Source: Geobacter sp. OR-1 (GTDB taxonomy: Bacteria; Desulfobacterota; Desulfuromonadia; Geobacterales; DSM-12255). Taken from it: 64,000 nucleotides of DNA. The notes beneath the pieces were generated by a model. It was not told where the DNA came from. It did no database searches and was given only the letters and a program-made list of their open reading frames with translations. Both the position numbers and the translations under genes were made by a program. The DNA lies in NCBI RefSeq assembly GCF_000813145.1, contig NZ_BAZF01000002.1, positions 329,175-393,174 on the forward strand, written 5' to 3'. The stretch's first letter is position 1. Every line of letters begins with the position of its first letter. Below, one piece after another: positions 1 through 8,400 of the stretch.

Positions 1-158
1 GAAATATTGCTGTTGATGGCGTTCTTACTGCCAAACCGGGACAGCGCTGACTTGCCAGCATCCTGACCGGCGGTTTTCCCGTCGACAGCTAGGGCTGATG
101 AACTTCCCAGCAGCGCTGACACCAGCAGACTAGCTGCGGTATTTCTTGACCATCTCAC
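1..158 (-). CDS. Partial exported protein of the transfer operon (5' end only)
   Basis: A reading frame opens at a GTG at 156-158, inside the last codons of traC in another frame, and runs off the left edge of the window (52 residues visible). It has an AGGA-type ribosome site about 8 nt upstream. The N-terminus looks like a Sec signal peptide: arginines at 2 and 5, a Leu/Ala/Ser-rich core, and an Ala-Leu-Ala cleavage site near residue 24. In F-type transfer operons the gene after traC is usually trbI, traW or a TraF-type peptidase. Too little is visible to choose. The signal peptide and the translational overlap with traC are the support. Confidence 0.5.
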   Translation of the reverse strand, partial: MRWSRNTAASLLVSALLGSSSALAVDGKTAGQDAGKSALSRFGSKNAINSNI

Positions 159-2577
159 GGATTGCATCCTCATAACTCACTCCGCCATCGACCATTGCCT
201 CAATTTCGGCGATCTCGGTCGCATCCGACGTGAAGACGTAGTAGGAAAACGGGTCGACGGCCAGTCTGCCGATACCGACGCCGAAGGGCGTGTCCATGAA
301 GATCTCCGAATACTTCGGCTTGTTGCTCTTGGTGGATTTCAGAATCCGCATGGTGAATTCGTCGTAGTCCATCAGCTTCTCGTCCAGCGCCTTTTCGAAG
401 TCAGACGACTCCAGATAGAATTTGAAGGCCGAATTGTTCCTGATGACATCGCCAACCCCGCCGAAGAGCTTCATGTCGAGCACCGACTGAGTGATGATGG
501 TGAAGCTACCGCCGTATTTCCGGGCACGACGATACCCTTCCTCGATGACCTCCTTCAGGGTCGAACTCTCCCCAAGAAATTGCCAGGCCTCATCGAATAC
601 GATCAGCCGCTGATCCGACTTGTCCGAAAGGTAGAGATCCTGGGTGACGGCGTTGATCACCTGGAGAGTGACGACGCGGAACAGTTCCTTGCGGGACTTG
701 AGATGCTCCAGTTCCAGCACCACGAACTCGTCATTGGAAATATCGAGGCTGCTTCTGCCGTTGAAGAAGCGGCCAAAGGCGCCATCACTCTTGAAGTCGG
801 CCAGGTTGAAGGCCAGGCGAGAGGCGGCCTCCTTGATTTCGCCCCCTTCCGAGGAGTAGCGGTCGAAATTGAACAGATACTCGTGAACAGTGTCGATGCC
901 GGCATTATTCCCTTCCTGCTGCCAGGCCCAGCGCACTGCGCCTTTGATCAGGGTCATCTCGGTCTCGCTGGGGATGGTCTTGCCGGTGGAAAAGACCATC
1001 TGGGCAACAATGGGAGCGATAACCGGGATGTCGTACTCGGGATCAATGATGTTAGTGAAGGGGTTCAGGCAGACCGGGGAATCTTCGCTGAAGTCCAGAT
1101 AACGGGCGCCGAAAAGCTTGGTCATCTTCTTGTAGGAACCGCCGATGTCGATGATCCGGATCTTCGACTTCATGGCAAAGTAGTTGTAGACCAGGTAATT
1201 GATGAAGAAGCTTTTACCGGCGCCGCTGGAGGCGCAGACCATGGCGTTGTGGTTGTTGACCCCTTTGTTGAAGATGTCGAGGCCGAACAGATTTCCCTTG
1301 CGCCCGGCAAAGAGCATTACCGGTTTGCCCAGACCGGAGAAGTCCCCCTGTACCGGTAACGTCACGGCGATGCTGTCCACCGGCATGATATGGTCACGGT
1401 CAAGGGTATCGATGTTGCTGCCGCTGTCATAGAGACCAAACGGCAGGGATGAGATGAACAGGATGGGAAGTATCCCCTTATCTTCCTGCATCACATAACC
1501 CTGGCCTTCCCAAACTCGCTTGGCCCTGGTCACTGATTCGTTCACCAGCCACTCATCGCTGCCGTACACCCACATGATCGGGATGATCCGGTAGAACTTG
1601 GTGCCCCGTTCCAGTTCATCAACCGCCCAGAGGTATTCGTCTTTCTTGCGGGAGAGCGAAGGAGCGAAACTGCCGACTCCCTGCTGCTGCAGAACCAGGT
1701 TGCACTTGGTGTGCAGCTTGTTCTTCTGATTGCGCAGCACAATGTTCAGGGTGAAAAAGAACGGTGTCCGGATCTGGTCGGAGTCGGTCGCCATCCCCAT
1801 GATCCCGCCGAAGAGTTGGTTGGTCTGGATCGGGTCGCCATTCAGGGGGAACGATTTGGGCGTCACACAGCGGAAGTGCCGGTTGTCAAACTTGAGAGAG
1901 CTAAAGTGTTTCTCGACTTTTGTGCCGAGCAGAACCTGTTTGCGGATGATATTCCGTTCGTCATAGTGGCTGGAGTTGCTGGAAGGATCTTCGTTCAGCA
2001 TCCGCCGCATCCAGTCCAGCAGCCTTCCCGGTCTGACTACAACCGGCGAAAGGCCTGCGCCTCGCAAAACCTCCTGGATCGTGCCGAAGACTTCCTCCAG
2101 GTTCACCTGTCCGTTTTCCTTAACCGGGAACTTGACCGTGAAAAACATCCTGAAGTTACGGACCGGAATGCCGCTCAAGCAATCGAGACCTTCCACTCCC
2201 TCCTGAAAGAAGCGCGAGACGTTGTCTGAAACATCACGCACCAGTTTGCTGTCACGGGTCTTCAGCGAACCATAGGCATCAACAACAGGTTTCACGAACG
2301 GATCTGCAAAGAGAATGAACTGCATGATCGAACCTTCGGGCAAGTTGACGCGGAAGAGACCCTCCAGGGTTTTGATGCTGGTTTCGCTGGCAAAGGCCAG
2401 GGGAGCGCACTCCCACATCATGCCGAAGGTGTTGTCGGTATTCAGGTAGATCTGCTTCTTTTGTTCATAGGCAATCCAGGGGAGATAGTCGGAAAACTTC
2501 TCCCGTTGTGACAGCCTCCGCAGTTCCCCCTGGGTGATTCCGCCATCTTTGCCGAAAAGTGATGACATGATGCCCAT
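130..2577 (-). CDS. traC: TraC, F-type T4SS ATPase
   Basis: An 815-residue TraC/VirB4-family ATPase that powers assembly of the conjugative pilus and mating channel at the inner membrane. A Walker A motif (ASSGAGKSF) lies near residue 450. The Walker B-like LIVFDEAW is near 660, followed by an ITQS segment near 700, as in VirB4/TraC proteins. Length fits the family (about 800-880). The start at 2577 is chosen because the end of traV supplies a GAGGAG ribosome site 6-7 nt upstream. It is the most downstream complete gene of a tightly packed transfer operon, so it is probably translationally coupled to traV. Confidence 0.95.
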   Translation of the reverse strand: MGIMSSLFGKDGGITQGELRRLSQREKFSDYLPWIAYEQKKQIYLNTDNTFGMMWECAPLAFASETSIKTLEGLFRVNLPEGSIMQFILFADPFVKPVVDAYGSLKTRDSKLVRDVSDNVSRFFQEGVEGLDCLSGIPVRNFRMFFTVKFPVKENGQVNLEEVFGTIQEVLRGAGLSPVVVRPGRLLDWMRRMLNEDPSSNSSHYDERNIIRKQVLLGTKVEKHFSSLKFDNRHFRCVTPKSFPLNGDPIQTNQLFGGIMGMATDSDQIRTPFFFTLNIVLRNQKNKLHTKCNLVLQQQGVGSFAPSLSRKKDEYLWAVDELERGTKFYRIIPIMWVYGSDEWLVNESVTRAKRVWEGQGYVMQEDKGILPILFISSLPFGLYDSGSNIDTLDRDHIMPVDSIAVTLPVQGDFSGLGKPVMLFAGRKGNLFGLDIFNKGVNNHNAMVCASSGAGKSFFINYLVYNYFAMKSKIRIIDIGGSYKKMTKLFGARYLDFSEDSPVCLNPFTNIIDPEYDIPVIAPIVAQMVFSTGKTIPSETEMTLIKGAVRWAWQQEGNNAGIDTVHEYLFNFDRYSSEGGEIKEAASRLAFNLADFKSDGAFGRFFNGRSSLDISNDEFVVLELEHLKSRKELFRVVTLQVINAVTQDLYLSDKSDQRLIVFDEAWQFLGESSTLKEVIEEGYRRARKYGGSFTIITQSVLDMKLFGGVGDVIRNNSAFKFYLESSDFEKALDEKLMDYDEFTMRILKSTKSNKPKYSEIFMDTPFGVGIGRLAVDPFSYYVFTSDATEIAEIEAMVDGGVSYEDAIREMVKKYRS

Positions 2578-2580
2578 GCG

Positions 2581-3075
2581 CTACTCCTCTTCGCCGGACG
2601 AGACGGTATCGCCCAGAAGCCAGCGTGGTTCGTCAACGAAGAAATACACGTAGCGCAGCATGTAGAACTCATTGTCCTGGCCGGTGTATGGCAACATCAG
2701 CACCCGCATGGTCTTGGGCGGCGCAACGACCGGCGTGACCGGCTCTTTCAGGAGGCCACTGAACTTGTCGAAAAGTGCAGTGCGATACCTGTTGTAGGTG
2801 CCGTTCTCTTTCGACGCAGGATTTAACGACATATCCTTCTTCCCGTCAGGACAGGCACCGGCAGCACTATTCTCGGAGCCGCACTCTTCAGCTGTACTAC
2901 CCTCTGGGGTTACTTTGGTCTTAAGCGATCCAGTGGCTGATTCGCTGTATGCTGTCTGCACTGAGACGCACTTGCCGTTGTAGCTTTCCGGACAGCTGAA
3001 ACTGCTTTCATATGGGTTGAACAGAGCACAGCCGCTCATACTCAACATTCCTATGGCAATCAGAGCCTTCTTCAC
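2581..3075 (-). CDS. traV: TraV, outer-membrane lipoprotein of the T4SS core
   Basis: A 164-residue lipoprotein. The N-terminus is a type II signal peptide with lipobox LSMSGC, so Cys16 should be lipidated. Several further cysteines follow (for example at SFSCPES and NGKCVSV), as is usual in TraV, where they help cross-link the core complex. TraV anchors the TraK-TraB core to the outer membrane. The ATG overlaps the traB stop codon (ATGA at 3072-3075), and traC begins 3 bp after its stop. Sequence similarity in this family is low, so the call rests on the lipobox, size and gene order. Confidence 0.85.
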   Translation of the reverse strand: MKKALIAIGMLSMSGCALFNPYESSFSCPESYNGKCVSVQTAYSESATGSLKTKVTPEGSTAEECGSENSAAGACPDGKKDMSLNPASKENGTYNRYRTALFDKFSGLLKEPVTPVVAPPKTMRVLMLPYTGQDNEFYMLRYVYFFVDEPRWLLGDTVSSGEEE

Positions 3076-4346
3076 TTTCTGCCTCCCTTGGCAATCTTCT
3101 TGATCTCCAGATTGATCCCCTCACTGATGACCAGGGTCACCGGCTTCGTGGCTCCGACCTCGATAACCGGCATGGTCTGTCTGGCCAGTTCCATGTAGAA
3201 CTTCTGGATCTCCTTGAAGCCACTCGACAGGCCGGACCCAACTCCGGACATGGCGATGTCTTTGGGATCAACCGTCTGGGTGGTTCCGAGAGGGCTTACG
3301 GACATGGTTGTAGCTGATGCTTTGATGGCGTCACCGGCGCCGCCGAAGAAGCCAGCCAGCATGCTTCTGGCAATCATGGAGCCCATCTTGGCCACGACCC
3401 GCCCCCGCAGGCCGATCTTGCCGTCTTCATCGACAACGAAACCTTTGACCTTTTGATCGACAACCGCTTGCCCCTTGCGGTCGAGACATGACAGGGATAC
3501 CAGCAGCAGTTCCGCCCGTTCGGTTGCCAGGTTCCCTTTGCCGTCAGCAATCACGAAACACCCCTTGAGGTTTGCCTTGACGCTGTTGGGGAGGACCGCC
3601 GGAGTTTTGACCCTGAGCAGCACCGGCACTGGATTACCTTTGGCTTCCGAAGTTGTGGGGGCGTCCAAGCCACTCAACAGGGTCGCCTCCATAAAGGAAG
3701 GAGGCAGATAAACCGAAGCGGCTGCGGTGTCTTTTTTTTTATCCTCTGCTTCGATCTTGCTGGACTTGCCCGACCCAGAATGGGTGACGATAGCGATGTC
3801 GCCGATCTCAGTCTCGGATGGAGATGGCGGCTGTCCTGCCGGCATGCCTTGCGTTGTGGAAGGAAGTGGAGGGAGTGGCATGCTGCCTTGCGGCATTGGC
3901 GGTGGTGGCGGCAACGGCTGCTTACTGTTCAAAGCTTTGGGGAAACCTGCTTTTGGTGACTGCCCCGGCAGCTGTGTGCTCGCCGTGATGCGAGGATCAG
4001 CCGGAACGGTAGCCGCTGCACCTGCCGACTGTGGCGGTGTTACGACTTGGCCACTTTTCTCACGGGTAATTTCGTCGAGCCTCTTTTGGAGCTCGGCAAC
4101 CTTGTCATCACGTTTGGAAATCTCTTTCTGGCTTTCGAGGAACTGGGATTTTTCCAGGAGCTTTGGCTCAATATCCAACGTGGTCTGCTTTGCACCTTTT
4201 GCCGGCAACTGGTTTTTCCCCCGATTCATGGCCATGTTCCCGAAAAAGAAGACCGCCAGAAAGGCACAGCCGCCACCGATCCAGACAACCAGACGGCGCT
4301 GGTTCCCATTTAGATTGTTCCAGATGGAGAGCAGCCTATTTTTCAT
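3072..4346 (-). CDS. traB: TraB, VirB10-like T4SS core scaffold
   Basis: A 424-residue protein spanning the envelope. It has a short cytoplasmic N-terminus, one membrane helix (about residues 20-40), a Lys/Glu-rich probable coiled coil (about 65-95), a proline-rich stretch (about 145-175), then a TraB/VirB10-type beta domain in the C-terminal half. It should link inner-membrane ATPases to the TraK/TraV outer-membrane ring. Its start overlaps the traK end by 11 bp. It contains an A9 run (3732-3740 on the plus strand as T9) encoding three lysines in frame, which shows that long homopolymers are not always miscalled in this sequence. Confidence 0.93.
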   Translation of the reverse strand: MKNRLLSIWNNLNGNQRRLVVWIGGGCAFLAVFFFGNMAMNRGKNQLPAKGAKQTTLDIEPKLLEKSQFLESQKEISKRDDKVAELQKRLDEITREKSGQVVTPPQSAGAAATVPADPRITASTQLPGQSPKAGFPKALNSKQPLPPPPPMPQGSMPLPPLPSTTQGMPAGQPPSPSETEIGDIAIVTHSGSGKSSKIEAEDKKKDTAAASVYLPPSFMEATLLSGLDAPTTSEAKGNPVPVLLRVKTPAVLPNSVKANLKGCFVIADGKGNLATERAELLLVSLSCLDRKGQAVVDQKVKGFVVDEDGKIGLRGRVVAKMGSMIARSMLAGFFGGAGDAIKASATTMSVSPLGTTQTVDPKDIAMSGVGSGLSSGFKEIQKFYMELARQTMPVIEVGATKPVTLVISEGINLEIKKIAKGGRK

Positions 4347-5274
4347 CGTCTGTCTCCTGATTCACTTCTGCTGGACGATCCTTGGCATTCACTGACTGTT
4401 TTGCCGGGACACCTTGTCTGGCACCCTCCATAACCGGCAGATCACCGGCCAGTTTTTGTAAGCCATGGTTTTCCGCCCGCTGCTCCACGACGTAGAGCCG
4501 TGAGGTATCACCGGCACGAAGGATGTGACGCTCAAGGGATATTGCGACCGGGTTTTCCACCAGTTCCGTTTTCAAAAACATCTTCTCGTTCAATTTGAAC
4601 TCGGTGGTCTCGCCACGAAGGGACGCTTCATACTCCTTGATCCGGAGGCCTTCTCCTTCGATATCCACGACCCGTTTAAGGGTCAGGAAGATTTCCCGGT
4701 ATGAGGAGAAGCGCTTCTCCTTTCTGCTGACGCTGTAGGAGTCGGGGATGTTTTCGGTGTAGACGTCCCGGATGGCCTTGAGCAGCTTTTTCTCGAACGG
4801 CAGACCGGCGTTGAGGGAGATGTTCTCCTTGATCTTCCGCTCCTTGCCAGAAGTCAGGCGAATCGTCTGGGAGGGGATGCGCTGCGGGAAGACGATCATG
4901 CTGAAGGTCTCGTCGCCGCAGACGACATACAGTTCGGTCGGAGTGGTTGCATAGGCAAACTTGTCGCCTTTCTTGGTTACCTTGAATTTCACAAAGGCAT
5001 CCTTGCCGGTGATCTTGATGGTGAGCCCCTTCTCGGTGGAAGTCAGCGCTTCGCGGATATCAGCCGGGCAGGAAATGCGGTTCATGTCCGAACTGGACAG
5101 CCTGATGCTCGTAGTTGCTTCCGGAAGGACGATGGTGGGGAATTCTCCATCGGTGGGTTTCTCGGCAACCTGTTCAATTGTGGTAACCTTCTGTTTCTGG
5201 ATACCGCCTAGATCTGTCGCGTGTACCAACGCCGGCACCAACAATGCGGCCAATAAAGCAATCGTGCGCATCAA
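4336..5274 (-). CDS. traK: TraK, secretin-like T4SS core protein
   Basis: A 312-residue periplasmic/outer-membrane protein with a clear Sec signal peptide (MMRTIALLAALLVPALVHA, cleavage after residue 19). TraK is the VirB9-like ring subunit that connects TraB to TraV. The C-terminal part is rich in alternating hydrophobic beta segments (LKTELVENPVAISLERHIL and RLYVVEQRAENHG), as in the family. It is about 70 residues longer than F-plasmid TraK, with a charged C-terminal tail. The ATG at 5274 overlaps the traE stop codon, so the two are probably co-translated. Confidence 0.9.
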   Translation of the reverse strand: MMRTIALLAALLVPALVHATDLGGIQKQKVTTIEQVAEKPTDGEFPTIVLPEATTSIRLSSSDMNRISCPADIREALTSTEKGLTIKITGKDAFVKFKVTKKGDKFAYATTPTELYVVCGDETFSMIVFPQRIPSQTIRLTSGKERKIKENISLNAGLPFEKKLLKAIRDVYTENIPDSYSVSRKEKRFSSYREIFLTLKRVVDIEGEGLRIKEYEASLRGETTEFKLNEKMFLKTELVENPVAISLERHILRAGDTSRLYVVEQRAENHGLQKLAGDLPVMEGARQGVPAKQSVNAKDRPAEVNQETDDEK

Positions 5275-5894
5275 GCCCCCTTATTCTCGCCCAGTGCAGG
5301 CTTCTCATAGAGCCGCACCAGGATAAATTTTCCGTTCTCGAAGCGGTATTCGATGAGGTAGACCTTCTGGACGTCTTCAGCCTTCTGGTCCACCATGTAG
5401 GTCTTCTTGGTGCCGGTGACTTCCAGACGCCGCTTCTCGGCATTGTTGATGATCGAGTGGATATAAAAGGCGCTTGCCGCCTTGGTGTTTTCAATTTTAT
5501 CCGCCAGCTCGTACAGCTCCTTACGGGATGACTGGAACTCGGCGGGATCGTAGACAGCCAGCAGCTCACTGAACTGCGACCGGGCATTGACCGGATTGTA
5601 GGTAAGAGCCAGATTGAGAATGTAACGAGTGAATTCCTTGAGGTATTCATCCGATGCTTTGTCGCCTGAAACTGAGATCTTCGAATTGATGGTTGGCGGC
5701 ACGAGAATCACCCGCTGGCTGTTCAAAGCCATGAACAGTCCGGCGGTGTTGATGACAACAGCAATGCCAATCACCACGACAACGAATTTGAGCAGCCGGT
5801 TTTCGGCAAATATGTTGGAACTTTTCTGTAGAAATATGTCGAGGTTCACTTCTTCACTCCAGCTGTAGTGGTCATTCCAGAAAATCTCTTTCAA
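5271..5894 (-). CDS. traE: TraE, inner-membrane T4SS pilus assembly protein
   Basis: A 207-residue VirB5/TraE-type assembly protein with one N-terminal membrane helix (about residues 36-58, KFVVVVIGIAVVINTAGLF) and a periplasmic domain. Length and layout match TraE (about 190 residues). The first codons overlap the end of traL by 23 bp, and the stop overlaps the traK start. It is placed between traL and traK exactly as in F-type operons. Confidence 0.92.
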   Translation of the reverse strand: MKEIFWNDHYSWSEEVNLDIFLQKSSNIFAENRLLKFVVVVIGIAVVINTAGLFMALNSQRVILVPPTINSKISVSGDKASDEYLKEFTRYILNLALTYNPVNARSQFSELLAVYDPAEFQSSRKELYELADKIENTKAASAFYIHSIINNAEKRRLEVTGTKKTYMVDQKAEDVQKVYLIEYRFENGKFILVRLYEKPALGENKGA

Positions 5895-6138
5895 AAAACT
5901 GCGGGTAGCCTTTCATCGGGGCCAGGCCGATGAAATAGAGGATATGGCGCAGGAAGCCACGCGGGTACTGCCGCTTGAAACGGCTATACGCCCACGGCAC
6001 GACGATCATCACCAGCCAGAAATACCCCCCGAACTGCTGGGCGAAGATAAAACTCGCCGTCATGATTGCCAGGTCGTCGGGCTCGAACCAGAGGACCTGA
6101 AACGGCTGCGTCAGGTATTGGGGAAACTTCCGGATCAC
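5872..6138 (-). CDS. traL: TraL, small inner-membrane T4SS protein
   Basis: An 88-residue TraL-family protein. Two hydrophobic segments (about residues 22-40 and 40-55) are followed by a basic stretch, matching the VirB3-like TraL layout. TraL is needed for pilus assembly and sits beside the VirB4-like TraC at the inner membrane. It follows traA after a 58-bp gap that contains a perfect 20-bp palindrome. Confidence 0.9.
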   Translation of the reverse strand: MIRKFPQYLTQPFQVLWFEPDDLAIMTASFIFAQQFGGYFWLVMIVVPWAYSRFKRQYPRGFLRHILYFIGLAPMKGYPQFFERDFLE

Positions 6139-6168
6139 GTGTTGTCTCCATAGGACTGCAAGATGCCA

Positions 6169-6188
6169 GGGGGGGCATATGCCCCCCC
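6169..6188. promoter_or_regulatory. Perfect 20-bp palindrome between traA and traL
   Basis: GGGGGGGCATATGCCCCCCC is a perfect palindrome located 8 bp after the traA stop codon and 30 bp before the traL start. In RNA it would form a very stable GC hairpin. It has no T-tract, so it is more likely an mRNA-stabilising or processing structure that lets pilin be made in excess over downstream proteins. That role is inferred. Confidence 0.6.
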
Positions 6189-6196
6189 GGTTGAGG

Positions 6197-6496
6197 TCAG
6201 ATGATCATTCCGAGGGAGGTGACGATCTTGTCCGAGTTGATGACAAGTACCCCTCCCAGAATGCAGAGGACTGCCGGGACCATCTTCTGCTGGATCATGA
6301 CGACGACACCGGCGATGATCGACAGGACTCCGGCAATGGCGCCAAATGGACCCTTGAGGATGTTGTTGATGAAGAAGTCATAGGCCTCGAATCCGAATGA
6401 TCCGGCTACCGGGGCGACGAGGGCCATGGCCTGTGATGCCGCCAGCGTCACGATCATCGCGACGACGGCCATCAGAAGTACTTTCCGCTTGTGCAT
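6197..6496 (-). CDS. traA: TraA-like pilin precursor
   Basis: A 99-residue prepilin. It has a signal/leader (about residues 1-25, ending ASQAMA), then a mature segment of about 74 residues with two hydrophobic helices (GAIAGVLSIIAGVVVMI and AVLCILGGVLVI) separated by a short basic loop (QQKMVP). This matches F-type/VirB2 pilins. It is preceded by an AAGGAG ribosome site and lies first in the traA-L-E-K-B-V-C order. No TraX-type acetylase is visible. Confidence 0.85.
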   Translation of the reverse strand: MHKRKVLLMAVVAMIVTLAASQAMALVAPVAGSFGFEAYDFFINNILKGPFGAIAGVLSIIAGVVVMIQQKMVPAVLCILGGVLVINSDKIVTSLGMII

Positions 6497-6547
6497 TCAT
6501 TTCTCCTTTGTGCTCTGGTGTGATGGTCAGACTGTGTACAGCGAGAT

Positions 6548-7300
6548 TCAGCGCGATTCCTGCTTACTCACCTCCTTTCCCTTGTCCAGCAACCCGGTTA
6601 TCCGTTGGATGTCTGCACCATTCACGTGAGCACCTTCGATCCAGAGTGCCGGTGTTCCTCGTACACCAAGCCCTGTCGCAATCTTTTCCATTTCCTCCAA
6701 CTGTTGTTGCTGAGTGCCATCGGTTACGGAGATCGGTTTTCCGTCCAAGGCTCCAGCAAATACGTCGTGGAATGCCTTGTCTCTGTTCGGTTGCGCCAGG
6801 ATGTAACGGGCCTTCTTCTCGGCATCGGGGTGAATTTTGCGTAGGGGGAGGAAATAGACGTAACGGGTCACATCAGTTCGCTTTGAGAGAAGGTTGTCGA
6901 CCTTGCGGCAATAGGGACAGTCAGGATCGGTAAATTCGATAACCTTCTTTGGGCCGTTGCCGATTTTTAAGGCCTTATCAAGGGGGAGATTCTTGATCCG
7001 TTCTGCAGCAACCTTCTCCCGCATCTCGGCGGTCAGGTTTTTGCCTTCCTTTGTCCAGATCTCACCGAAGAAGAGGTACCCTTCAGGGCTGAAGTAAAAA
7101 ACCTGTTCTCCTGCAGTGATCTCATACAGGCCCTTGAGCGGCGATTCCCTGAAGGAGTCAACTCGCAGATTCGGAAAAGTTTTCATCAAGTTCTCTTTCT
7201 CGGTTCCCACATCATCACTTGCCATTGAGAACCCCGCCGCTGCCACGAGAAGCAGCATCAGAGCGCCAACCGTAATTCTCCTGTCATTTCTCCGCTTCAC
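6548..7300 (-). CDS. DsbC-like thiol:disulfide isomerase of the transfer operon
   Basis: A 250-residue periplasmic thioredoxin-fold protein with a signal peptide (about residues 1-27). It has an N-terminal DsbC/DsbG-type dimerisation region, a CPYC active site (about residue 125), and a cis-proline loop near 215 (RGTPALW). It probably isomerises disulfides in cysteine-rich Tra proteins. The start is GTG at 7300, with a GGAGG site provided by the end of the upstream gene, whose stop codon it overlaps. DsbC or TrbB-like proteins are common in MPF_F operons, though usually placed after the core genes and not before traA. Confidence 0.9.
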   Translation of the reverse strand: MKRRNDRRITVGALMLLLVAAAGFSMASDDVGTEKENLMKTFPNLRVDSFRESPLKGLYEITAGEQVFYFSPEGYLFFGEIWTKEGKNLTAEMREKVAAERIKNLPLDKALKIGNGPKKVIEFTDPDCPYCRKVDNLLSKRTDVTRYVYFLPLRKIHPDAEKKARYILAQPNRDKAFHDVFAGALDGKPISVTDGTQQQQLEEMEKIATGLGVRGTPALWIEGAHVNGADIQRITGLLDKGKEVSKQESR

Positions 7301-7902
7301 TTCTCCTCCTTTCGATGTTCCAGAATCTCTACCCTCCGGTTAAGACGCTTCTCGATGGAAATGGGGCAGCACTTGCCTTTTCCTTCAACGGTCCCCACAT
7401 TCAGGCCATTAGCCTTAAATATTCCGGCTACGTGATTCGCCCTCCTGATCGACAACCCCTCGTTGTAGTCACTACTTCCAACCGTGCAGGTGTACCCAGT
7501 CAGATCGAATGTGCTGTTTCTCGGCAGTTCCGTCAGGAGTCCGTTTAGCCTCTCACGTTCATGCCCTGATAACTTGGCGCTGTTGAAATCGAACTGAATG
7601 GGATCGAGGCGTGCCAGCGTAACGACGGCATCACCCTTATTGTTCTGGGCTAGTTGCACTTCACGCGTATCAGGGGCATCCAGCTTGAGTGGAGTGGTCA
7701 TGCGCAGGGCCAGTTTTGGCGTCATGGGCATCATGGAGAGTCGATTATCTGAACAGTCTGAGCAGACCACGAATTGGTCATCTGCCTTTGCTGTCACGCT
7801 TTCCAGCGAATAGCTGAAAGGTCTCTGTCGAATGTCTGAGGCATGGCTTGCCAACGGGACAAGCAGAACAAGCGTGGCGATGCTCCATGATTTCACCTGC
7901 AT
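7297..7902 (-). CDS. OmpA-family C-terminal domain protein, first gene of transfer operon
   Basis: A 201-residue protein with a signal peptide (cleavage near residue 22, SHA|SD). Its C-terminal OmpA/MotB-like peptidoglycan-binding domain covers about residues 105-196 (FDFNSAKLSGHERERLN, then RRANHVAGIFKANG and NRRVEIL). Two cysteines lie at the VCSDCSD segment. It may tie the transfer apparatus to the cell wall. It starts the long minus-strand operon, 32 bp downstream of a copy of the shared 20-bp promoter-like motif, with an AGGAGGG ribosome site. Confidence 0.82.
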   Translation of the reverse strand: MQVKSWSIATLVLLVPLASHASDIRQRPFSYSLESVTAKADDQFVVCSDCSDNRLSMMPMTPKLALRMTTPLKLDAPDTREVQLAQNNKGDAVVTLARLDPIQFDFNSAKLSGHERERLNGLLTELPRNSTFDLTGYTCTVGSSDYNEGLSIRRANHVAGIFKANGLNVGTVEGKGKCCPISIEKRLNRRVEILEHRKEEK

Positions 7903-7934
7903 AGGCCCTCCTAAACGAGCTCTTCATAGAAATA

Positions 7935-7954
7935 ATCTATAGGGGGGGCAGGTT
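7935..7954 (-). promoter_or_regulatory. Shared 20-bp promoter/operator motif, copy 1 (transfer operon)
   Basis: On the minus strand the sequence is AACCTGCCCCCCCTATAGAT, ending 32 bp before the first gene of the transfer operon. It is identical over 20 bp to the copy before the parM-like gene and differs at two positions from the copy before alpA. TATAGAT can serve as a -10 element; no good TTGACA lies upstream, which suggests an activator or alternative sigma factor. Confidence 0.7.
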
Positions 7955-8122
7955 GGTCGGTATGGCCTGAAAACCAGAGAGCGGCAGGGAGGGCATTGGG
8001 GAATCGGTATGAAACAGCGGGAACTGTAAGTTGTCTAATCTAGGAGCCGATATAGTTAAAACAAAATAATCATCAATATATTTGAAATGTTATGGATCAT
8101 TTTTCTTCCAGTGGCCCGGTCA

Positions 8123-8142
8123 AACCTGCCCCCTTTATAGAT
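8123..8142 (+). promoter_or_regulatory. Shared 20-bp promoter/operator motif, copy 2 (alpA-rep unit)
   Basis: AACCTGCCCCCTTTATAGAT lies 40 bp upstream of the alpA-like start codon. It faces away from copy 1, so the 280-bp gap at 7903-8182 is a divergent promoter region controlling transfer on one side and replication on the other. The rest of this gap shows no gene. Confidence 0.7.
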
Positions 8143-8182
8143 TTATTGAACAAGGAGAAACATCACGAACGGAGGAAAGGCA

Positions 8183-8356
8183 ATGGAAGCTCTTTTGAGG
8201 CAGCGTGACCTGATGGAGATCATGAACGTATCGCGAGCAACACTCTGGAGAATGCTGAGACACCAAAATTTTCCGAAACCGGTTGTACTCATGGGCTGCA
8301 AACGGTGGCGCCGTGAAGATCTTGAATCCTGGCTGGAGGCAAGAAAAAGTGAGTAA
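8183..8356 (+). CDS. AlpA-like HTH regulator / excisionase
   Basis: A 57-residue protein. It has a MerR-like winged-helix fold of the AlpA/HTH_17 type: an LLRQRDLMEIMNVSRATLWRM helix-turn-helix near the N-terminus, a central NFPKPV turn, and KRWRREDLESWLEAR at the end, which is the family hallmark. AlpA proteins act as transcription activators or recombination directionality factors on mobile elements. A GGAGG ribosome site lies 7 nt upstream. It is the first gene of a unit with the replication initiator 44 bp downstream and a shared motif 40 bp upstream. Confidence 0.85.
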   Translation: MEALLRQRDLMEIMNVSRATLWRMLRHQNFPKPVVLMGCKRWRREDLESWLEARKSE

Positions 8357-8400
8357 GGCACCTCAGAGAACAAGAGCGAACCTGATCCGGGAGGTAGCGT

